From Mauremys mutica (taxonomy: Eukaryota > Chordata > Testudines > Geoemydidae), in assembly GCF_020497125.1 (NCBI RefSeq), contig NC_059079.1:46573114-46637113 (forward strand): 64,000 nt of DNA. The letters are read 5' to 3'. This document shows positions 54,749 through 64,000 of the stretch, in pieces (the stretch's first letter is position 1; every line of letters begins with the position of its first letter). Under the pieces are notes generated by a model, which saw only the letters and a program-made list of their open reading frames with translations, was not told the DNA's origin and made no database searches. A program made the position numbers and the translations under genes.

Positions 54749-57700
54749 CCTGTGTGACTGGGGTCCAAGTATTATTAAGTCTCAAAGTCTAACCAGGAAT
54801 GAGTAAACACTTTTTTTTTTAAAGAAAGAAAAAAAGAACATAAGACCCACTCCCTTGCCTTCTACTAGAAATGTGTGGCTAATCTACAATGGAAGACTTG
54901 GAGTTGTGTGTGTCAGTAAAACCTATGTTCCCCATAATGTCTTGACACTTAACATCTGCTTCCAACCTCATCAACCATTTAAACATTCATCTGCTTTAGC
55001 TTTTCACACTTACTGGGTTATTTTCAAACTATGTCCAGATCAAACATAACACATTCTTGAGCTCTGAATGTTGCTGTGCCTTGCAGTTCAGTCCCTTTGC
55101 TTCTTTTACTTACATTTTCTCCTGTTGGGGCAGTGGTTGAGTCACTGAGTCTCTGTATTTACTCCTCTGGAGTCAACTGATTGGGGTTGCACGCTACAAC
55201 CCCCTTTCTGCCAAGGTCATTAGCAGCTGTATTCTAGCCAGATAGCTCATTATATTAATGGCAGTGTCAAAAAATTGTTTAATGGCTATGTGTAATCACT
55301 CCTTCTTTGCTACCACAACATTTACCACAGCAAGTCTGCAGAGAGTAAAACTTCCTTCTCACAATGCAGATACCTTCTCTTTGTTCCCCACCATCAAGTT
55401 TCTCTTGTCATGGTGGGCATAGGTCTTCTGCTCACAAAAGCACATACTTCGCCTTTTGTTTATGTAGTAAAAATGACACCCCCCCTCACTCACACATCTA
55501 CTTCTGTCATGGGGGATGAGCTTCTGATTCCTTGGTTCATAGTGGATAATCTCTTTTTCCCCACCCCTTACTCTATTCACAAGGTGCAGGGAGACTTGTT
55601 AGATATTTAAAACAAAAATATATTATTTTAAAAATACTCTTCTTTCTAGCAGTGGTTTAAGCCCCATTTCTACCAAAAGACTAGCTAATGTGTAGAACTA
55701 GCATGGCATGGAGTACACTGCCAAGGCTGCTCTGTTTTTCCCAGGATTGTCTATGGTTCCTGGGAAACAGACAGTTGTAACCCTGAGATTGCTCTAACTC
55801 ACACCAGAGACCAGGCACAAACCAGAAGGGGGCGGAGGAGGGGGGCAGGGGAGCACAGAGGTAGTTTAAAGCCACCTTTGTCCGTCACTCTTCTATTTTT
55901 GCCCTATGCGGAAGAATGAAGCAACTTGGGAATCAGGCCCAAGAGTGTCATGGATGCATAGTTAATGCTTATATGAAGTGCATGACATTTGCTGATATCT
56001 CACGGCTTTTCTTTTCTTTTTCTGGTGTGCACGTTTGTATGAGTAAATATTTCAACCTCTAGTATGATCCAACCCCTTTTTGAATTCAATATGTAAATCT
56101 ACTGCCTATTATACCATGTTCCTGACACACATAATGCATTGTAAGTGTCTCACTGCAGGGGAAAAGATAAGGAAAAGCCTTTACAACTCTAATTTGCATG
56201 TGTGTCTTCTAGCTGTTCAGCCAGGTTTTTATAAAACACCACCAAACATTTTTGAATCTTTGCCATTTGCATTTGTGATGCTTGCAAATGACACAAAATG
56301 ATTTACATGACATAATCCACTACAAATTGTCTTCCTGACCCTCACCAGTATGCTTATTTCTGCAGCCACTACTGTTGTTACCTTTATAGTTCCTAGGTCT
56401 GGCTGAAACCAAAAATAAAATTCTCAAAAACCTTAAGGCCTTTTCTCTTGAGATCTCCAAACTCAAGAAGGTAAAGATAATTCTGCTTAGCCTTTGAATA
56501 TTTAGATGTCTCTCAGTACAATCCAAAACTTTTGTGAAGTTTTTCCCACAATAAAATCATGTTGATTATTAGAGTGAAGTGATCAGATTATTTTTGATTT
56601 AAAAAATCAAATGAAATACTAGATTCATTCCTTCCCCCCATATTTTGACCAGCTCTAGTTATTAAATATTAACCAAGGCACTGGGATTTTCACAAAACCT
56701 GCCAAATAATCTCTAGCATTTTGAAAAACTTAAAAAAAAAAAAAAAACCCAAAAAAAACAACAAATTTAAACTTGCAACATGAAGTCTTGGCCTGCAGCA
56801 CTAGCAATTTTTTTGTATTGCTTCTGTTTGTTTTTTGGGTAAACAAAGCAGTAAATATTAATCATGTAGATGCTGCAGACATGAATGGCCCAATTTTTGG
56901 AGATGTTAAACACTGACAGAAGTTCAGCACTTCTGAGAATCAGGCCACAAAATTGCACACCCATGCACACTCACAGAGCCAGAAAAGATACAAGACATCT
57001 CCATAGCTACTTGGGTGAGCTCAGCTTTTCAAGTTCTCTTTTGATGGTATGAGGTGTGTATTAGCTCTAGCTGAATAGTGGGGGCATCGTTTTGGAAATG
57101 GGAATCACTAATCAAGCCAATTATATATATACACACACATTTGAGCTTGAGGAAGCAACTGCTACTGATATATATTTACATGTGTGTGTTTGAGAGTAAA
57201 GTGGCAAGGAAATTAGGAGAGTTTCAAAATGATTGCCTTTGTCCAATAAAACTTTGGCACGTGCAATAATCAGGGGAAGACTGGTTGAAGGACGGTAGGC
57301 TGCAGAAAGGTCCCTGTTGGGGAGATACTCTGTATATAGAGCAATGTGTCAGCAATTACACGGGGAAATCACTAACTGAGGACAACTGTCTGACCTCTCC
57401 AAACAGGACATGTCCATATTTATGGCCTTGCATGCAGTGCCCCAAAGATTTCTTCAGGGATTACTGTTTATAAAGGTTAGATCATCCAACAAGGACCAGA
57501 AACCATATCATGTGACATAAGGGTCCACTCAGACCACTAGAGTGAATTCAAAAAATGAAATATTCAAAGGAGAACAGCTATGAGGCATTGGCAGATAAGT
57601 TTCAATTGTTTGCACACAAAAAAATCCTCCAATAATGATGAACATAGGCATTTTGAAAAATCATGAACAAACAGAGGAGTCAAATCCAACAAGTGCATTG

Positions 57701-58957
57701 TACACAGCAAACAAGTCTGAGCAGCTTGCGGGTGGAGGATATTGTTCGTGACTTCACTAGTTCCTATAGGTCAGTTAAAGAGCAGCAATGTGGCTTTTGT
57801 TTACCATGACATTTTAAGATAATTTCATCCACGAATTGTAAGCCTTTTGTGATTAAACCTTTCTATGAATTGAGCAATTTTGCCTTAGAAAACTCAAGCC
57901 ACAGACCATTTATACACCCTTAATTTTCAGCTTGCTGAGAGAACATTTTGTTCTGTTATTTGCATTACAAAATACCTAATTCTTAGGTTGAAAGTGGTGA
58001 CTGAATCTAGGTGCAAATCATATAGTGTTCTCTCCCTCCACTTTAAGATTATACATACAAACTGTGCCCCCCCACCACACACACCCACTTTTTTTAGTTG
58101 TTGGGAAGGATGCATGATTTGTTTGATTGCAATGTGTTGAAGGATACACATTCTTTAGTACTGGCAACCTTGACAAGTGTAATACAGTAATAAAATACTG
58201 ATTCTGGTCGCAGAAGGATAGCATCAGTAAAAAGTATCTTTTAAAGTAAAGATAGCCAGACATTAAAAATATGCAGGCAGCTGTATCTTAAAGAAGATTT
58301 GTGCATTATTAAGCAACATATTGTAATAAAAGGAAATATATTGTGCTACCTAAGGATTATGAAATACCTAAGAGTCCCATAAAGTATAATTAACAGGGTA
58401 TCAAGGATTTATAAAGCTATAATGCCATAAGCTTGTATTCATAAATTAAATCAAACTAAGTAGTTGCATGTTTCAAAACTGTTCATGTGCACTAAGTGAA
58501 TTATTTCAGTGCAATACGGAAACAAGGGACTTAAGGTGGTTTTGAATTATGTTTAAAAGTACGGGTAACTGAAAAGGGATCCTTTATGTTTATGCCTTAA
58601 AAAACAGGATTGTTCTTAAGTGAGCAACAAATTATAAATCAGGTTGGCAAAAAAATACTTATCTGAAATCATTTAGCAATAACACTCTGCAATTTACCTC
58701 TCCTCTGTAAACTACTAACACTAAGGGGGGGCGGGGGAATCAGATTGGATATTCTTCTAAAATGTTTCTCTTTGGGTCAGTAAAGCAGGATAGAAATCTA
58801 GCAGAGACTTGCCCATGAGATTGCAGTGCATGCTTGTTTCAGCCAGCTACAAAGAGAGTAGTATTTCTTGGGATTTTTTGTTGTTGGAAAAGTTCAAACA
58901 AAATGTAGGAGAAGAAAAGTTTGAGCACCATTTTTATGGTATTCAGAACTGCTAGCC
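54749..58957. other. No recognised gene; simple repeats only
   Basis: AT-rich sequence. A poly-A tract lies at 56732-56747, TA/CA repeats near 57120-57140, and a C/CA patch near 58065-58087. Short open stretches (up to about 80 codons) show no family pattern. Confidence 0.5.
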
Positions 58958-59361
58958 CAAAGGTAGTCAATAGGCAGACCGCTGGCCAAAGCTGGACTGC
59001 CAGATGCTTTTGAACAGGCCCTCCAAAGTCTTATTTACTTAATTTTAATTCTAAAATTTTCGCTGGAGTTTGAACTTTGACTATACACCTCTACCCTGAT
59101 ATAACGCAGTTGTGGGGAGCCAAAAATATAGGTGATATGTTGTTATATCAGGGTAGTGGTGGCAGGGCTCCAGCAGTGATTTAAAGGGCCCTGGACTCCC
59201 TGCAGCAGCCAGAGCCCCGGCCTTTTAAAGCGCCACCGGAGCCCGGCTACCCCCGCACTAAATGCGAACCTGTGCTATATCGGGTCACGTTATAGGGGGG
59301 TAGAGGTGTACCTTGACCAAGAAATTTGGACCTTGACAAAAAAAATAATTGACTACCCCTG
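58958..59361. mobile_element. Non-autonomous hAT-type element split by a MITE
   Basis: CAAAGGTAGTCAATAGGCAG at the left and TAATTGACTACCCCTG at the right form inverted ends of a type (GGGTAGTCAA) known from vertebrate hAT elements. A TA-flanked element (59096-59308) sits inside; the host sequence resumes ACCTTGACCAAG after it. The target duplication is not clear. Confidence 0.7.
59096..59308. mobile_element. TA-flanked MITE (Tc1/mariner-like), 213 bp
   Basis: CACCTCTACCCTGATATAAC at the left pairs with GTTATAGGGGGGTAGAGGTG at the right. TA flanks both sides (59094-59095 and 59309-59310). The middle carries a GTGATTTAAAGGGCCCTGG module like those in 24902-25387 and the minisatellite at 36131. 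Confidence 0.85.
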
Positions 59362-59470
59362 CTATCTCCAGTCTAACACACAGTCATCTGTAAACCATCA
59401 CTAAAATAAATTCAGATATAGCCACAACTTCATAAGTTCGGCTACTATGAGTAGCTCAGTCAGCATGAGG

Positions 59471-59573
59471 TAGGGTGACCAGATGTCCTGATTTTTGGGT
59501 CCTTTTCTTATATAGGCTCCTATTAACCCCACCCCCACTCCCAATTTTTCATATTTGCTCTCTGGTCACCCTA
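59471..59573. mobile_element. Short hAT-type MITE, 103 bp
   Basis: TAGGGTGACCAGATGTCCTG at the left pairs with CTCTGGTCACCCTA at the right. Flanking 8-mers GCATGAGG (59463-59470) and GCATGATA (59574-59581) match at 6 of 8. Confidence 0.75.
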
Positions 59574-59581
59574 GCATGATA

Positions 59582-62500
59582 AAATCTCATTGATTTCAGT
59601 AGAATTAATTATACCAACTAACGCAGTATCTGGCCCATGTATTCACTGTAACTGAAGGATGTTGTACTCTCTCTTAGAGATATTAAGATCTTTGCTTTAT
59701 TTTTTACTTTGTCGAAACATAAATTGGGATTTCCATGTGTTGAGGATGTTCAGGATGAATGATTCAATTTGAACTTTTCAATTGATTAGACACAGGATTA
59801 AAGGTCTTTAATTAAATAAATTTTGTCACTGATCTGAGGATAATAGATTATGCTACACAACTATGAGACAGATTTCCATGCCTCCTAAGTTACTGATCAG
59901 GGAACTCAATTTACAGAAAGTATCCCCCTCTAAACATAGATGTTATTGTCTATAGCACCAGAGTCTGCTACAAGATGTCATGTTATTAATGAAAAAACTC
60001 CTTGCACTTATTTGAGAATTTAGGGGCCACAACACACAGATTCCAACAGGTTTCCCCTCTTCTCCTCACATCCTAAACCATCTTTGGCAATATAAGCAAC
60101 CCAGTGGCTCTTTACATCTACTCCATTGTCCTCATAATAAATTCTAAGGAGAAGGAATCAAAGGGTCAAAGTGTTTCTTTGGAGAAGAGTAAGTAGGCCC
60201 ACTGCCCTCAATCCACTTGAATATCTTTTGGGGACAGGTAGCCTGTCTTCCCCCACTCCATATTATGCAGCGGCTGCAATACTCCCACTGCACTGGCTTA
60301 CAAAGCACCTGTGAGTGAGTTTATTAGGCCGAAGAAATGGAGTTACATGACAGACTACGTGGGGCTAGAAGGTGTCAGCCTCACAATCTTAAAGGACCAG
60401 GATGGCTATTTCCTGCTGTAGATACTCTCACTACCCACTAGGGTGCTCAAATGGATTGGAGAGTAGTGAGCCTACTTTCTGACCTACTGAGAGAAACATG
60501 AGGAAGAGGGTCAGCATTACACCACCCGAAGAACTAACAGAAAAGTACTACGAGGCTTCACTCTGAAGACAATAGAAGAAAGGAGTAAAAATGCTACCAG
60601 GCCAATGTCCAATCCCAAATACCAAGAATGTGGCTCACAGTACATTCAGTGGAATATGGTTCCATGTCAAAGGAAACATTTCTGAGGAGAGGGAAAAGGA
60701 AGGTCTTTTGTAGGTCCCACCCGAATGAGGAGCAAAGAGAATTGGACCTCTCATTCTCAGCCGGAGCAATGGGAAGGGGACCAACTAGTTCTGACTTTAC
60801 CAGTCCCAAGAGCAGCTAGGGTGACAAAGTATGCAGTACCAGCCTCCCTTGCTCAGAGTAAGGGCCTGCAGGAAGACTGGAATGACCAGTGTCAACATTC
60901 AGTGGAGAAAAAAGCCAGTACCAGTGCGGTTCAGTGAAATTAATGTTCAGAACCTAATTTTGCCCAAATATGCTGTATGGCTTGATTATATATTAGCATG
61001 AGCACCAACTAATCAATGTCAATCTGCATACCTCTATTAACTTTGCACCAGATGGCTTCAGTGGAGGGACAGCATTTATTAAATGAGAACAAATATGCAG
61101 AGGCCAAAAATAAAACACAATAGGTAAGGACAAAACAAGAGACACATTTTGAGGGGAAATACAACGTCTAATTGGAATGCTTTGATCACATGAAATATTT
61201 GAGTATTGATAACTATCAGCATTAAGACTGCCAAATTATAGTTTACTAAACAAATATGGAGTTTTCAAAATGTTAAAGTTGTTCATCTGACCTTAAAAGA
61301 GGGTTGGATTTTGAAGGATATAACTGAGAGAAATTGTTGCATAACACACACATTTCAGGGGCTAGATTTTAAGAATTTTTCATTTCTGTGCTCCTTTGAA
61401 ATTACTGGCTGTGAAATTGATGTCTCTGAAATATAGTTCACATCACTACTTCTGCTGCGATCAAAATAAAAGTAAATGGATATTCTGAAGAGAAAATTAA
61501 AGAAGAATTAGATTGACAGCTTCAGGTAAAGCTTGTTTCAAAACTAGGCTGTAGCACAATATGCTCTGCTAAAAAATAAATCAAAGTACAGTATAATGAA
61601 ACAGGAGGAGGTCTGTATGCACTAGGAAACTTAGTGCATGGCAGCAGGTTTCACAGTTAGTGTACAGCCCCCGGTACACTGCAGGTTTACACCCAGCTTG
61701 TCATTAACTAACTCACCATCTAGCAAGTATATTAGCCTTCCCATAATTTATCATAATCAACAGGCATTGACACCTTTGCTAGAAACAGTCCTCAGGTCCC
61801 ATAATCAAAAATGACACCAGAGAGTCAACCCATTTTTAACACTGAGCAGCTGAGTTATTGACAGAAAAGTATCACATGACCAGGTTGTACAGTGTATACT
61901 ATACATGTGTATGGGCATATCACTGACTTCCACTTGCTTGATTTTTCAGATCTATCTGAGTGTGGTTCATAACAGTGGATATTGAAAGAGCAGTGGAAAA
62001 ATTTTCCCTCAGCTCATCGTTGAAGTCTATAAACAGACTAACTTGAATTCTGTTCCTACATATGCGTATGAAGTTGGGGTCGGCTGCAGAGATGACCATG
62101 AAGTCTTGCCATATCAGTGGGACTGAGGTTCTCCATCCAAGTTATAGTTTAACCTTCTTTTTCCTTTGCCTCTACCCTGCTCCCCCTTTAGAAGCAGACA
62201 TTGTTCAACTGCAGTCTGTTCCCTCTTTCATGCTGAACTGCCTTTGGGCCCAAAGTCTTCTGATCATAGCAACCAAAATCCTCTTGGCTTGCTTTCTTTG
62301 AAGTACCAAAGCAGCCAGTGAGTATGCGCGCGGGGGAAGGGGGACATCCAAACACTGCAGCATACGAGGTTACTGAGGGTAAACCACACACCATTTCTGT
62401 TTAACCAGTTTTAGGCTTTGTCTCTGCACCTTCCTGTTTCACAAAGGCAATTTTCTAGGCCTTTTTCGTAGAAGTTCTTTGTTCTTATGTTTAAACTATA

Positions 62501-63607
62501 TCCTGCTGAGTGAGAGAACATGTTCCACCAAATGGAATTTTTCTTTTTACCCTCAACCTCTTGAATTGCCCTTTTAAGTGTACACACAAAGATTACATGC
62601 AACACTATGCACAGATTTTACTGTGGATTGTTGAAGACATACAGCAACACGGTATGCAAAAATGTCATGTGAGTAAAATATGATGTGAAAATTACCTTGT
62701 GGATGGATTTAAATCCCATTATAATATACCAACTAGAGTGAAATATAGCCACATTTACTCTTCCACCTATTTGGCCATGGACGGTTGGCACATGGAACTC
62801 AGACAAGGGACCTAATTCAGAGGTAATCAGTAAGTGAATTACAATGAACAAGTGAGTGTGACTGGCTGTAGGAGAACTTTTTAAGGCGTTAAGATTGTGT
62901 AATTCATATACCAAGGGGCCAGGAGAGAAAATATATATCTATCACATACACTTTAGTTTACAGCTTCCTGTCCCTTGATGTGCAAATTATTGCAGCCTAA
63001 GACTCTTACACATTTAAACTCTTTTATGCCTACTTAACAGTATCTAAGTTACTACATCTCACTTATTTTTAAATGAACCTTTGGTTTACTTTAAAAAAAT
63101 GGAATTAAACTTATTAACATTTTATTTTGCCTTGGGTTGTTTTAAGACAGACTGAACAATTATTAGAGACATTGCCTTTGTCTTTCAAGCCTAACAAAAG
63201 CAAAAATGTGCTCACTCGTCTTTTCAGTCATGATTTGTGTTATCAATTTTGATGCTGCATTTAGTTCTTGACATTAAAATATAGCATAAAGAAGTAATAG
63301 AAGATTAGTTATTTGGAGGGCAAGCATTATGACTATAGTTCTCTCGTGTTATTTTGTCAAGAGGAATACCATAAGTTACACAAAACAGTCATGGAACATA
63401 ACAGGAACAAGTTACTTATTGGGTTTTCTGTTTTACTCCGTGAGGGGGTCACAGGGTATTGTGCCCTAAAGCTGTAGCCCTTGCTCAGGCAAAGTTTTCA
63501 TTAAATTCAACAGGCAGCAGGATTCGGCCCATACTAATTATCTTAATACAAATACAGTCTTCTTTATGCGATGCCCAACCAGAGTAACACTAACCTGGTG
63601 CCTAAGC
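59582..63607. other. No recognised feature
   Basis: Long stretch without recognisable genes, termini or tandem repeats; moderately AT-rich. Short plus-strand open stretches near 60594-60937 and 62062-62301 show no conserved pattern. Confidence 0.5.
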
Positions 63608-63755
63608 CAGGGCTGCCCAGAGAATTCAGGGGGCCTGGGGCAAAGAAATTTTGGGGGCCCCTTCTATAAAAAAATTGCAATACTATATTCTCCTGGGGGC
63701 CCTTGTGGGGCCCACGGCAAATTGCCCCACTTGCTCCCCCCCACAGGCGTCCCTG
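63608..63755. mobile_element. Small TIR element of hAT-like type, 148 bp
   Basis: CAGGGCTGCCCAGAGAATTC at the left pairs imperfectly with CACAGGCGTCCCTG at the right. The interior reads GGGGGCCTGGGGCAAAG and GGGCCCACGGCAAATTGCCCC, a layout I know from turtle repeats. No convincing target duplication. Confidence 0.6.
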
Positions 63756-64000
63756 GGAAAAATAAACCTTCTGCATTTCGGCACAAACCCAGTTTTGAGA
63801 AAACTTCTTTACAAGGTATCACCGGTTCTCAGCATCAGCTAGTGCTAAAAGGCATAAAGCTCATTAAAAGGGTTGGACAAATATTTTCCATCAAAACTTT
63901 TTCTGGATCGAAAACTAGGGGTTTTTAAAAAGCAGAAAAAAATCACGGACAATGTCTGCTTTCCTTCAAAATTTGTTGTGTTTTTTTTAATTGAAAAGCT

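Overview
This window is non-coding, repeat-dense vertebrate nuclear DNA, almost certainly from a cryptodiran turtle. The evidence is a truncated tRNA-derived SINE of the turtle Cry type at about 47000-47097, six CR1 LINE copies with the CR1 3' tail ending in ...CTATGATTCTA, a DIRS-type retrotransposon, many short hAT-type elements with 8-bp target duplications, and several LTRs of types I associate with chelonian genomes. I found no host gene, tRNA, rRNA or CRISPR. Every long open reading frame I could explain is transposon-derived. The one exon-like frame that is not (1978-2236, minus) is weak.

Layout. 1-10195: one DIRS-like retrotransposon on the minus strand (5' end near 10195, running off the window at base 1), broken by later insertions: a solo LTR (2888-4085), hAT elements (4200-4461 and 5058-6274), a large inverted repeat (2263-2696) and a 1.76-kb element carrying tandem arrays and a Pro/Glu-rich frame (7936-9693). 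10331-16430: a CR1 tail, two small DNA transposons, a tandem duplication and otherwise unremarkable AT-rich sequence. 16430-21300: a Harbinger transposase fossil cut by an LTR, then a G-rich hAT element. 22870-31100: an ancient repeat, a hAT element with repeated TTTAAA modules, a 3' LTR with polypurine tract, a 1.78-kb solo LTR with intact target duplication, and a CR1 copy. 31540-41400: ancient hairpin repeats, TIR elements, a CR1 RT fragment, a 70-bp minisatellite, a folded-back LTR and another CR1/hAT pair. 43200-50520: small DNA transposons, a CR1 copy carrying the Cry SINE, a 778-bp solo LTR, and a younger CR1 copy. 52600-64000: two related LTRs in opposite orientation, one inserted in a TIR element, then a sparse region with nested small DNA transposons.

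The elements do not work together as a system. The window is a layered record of insertions, and nesting gives a relative order in several places: DIRS before the LTR, hAT and 7936-9693 insertions; CR1 before the Cry SINE; TIR element before the LTR at 53950; hAT before the TA-flanked MITE at 59096. Family assignments come from recognised motifs, termini and target duplications read by eye. No database search was run.
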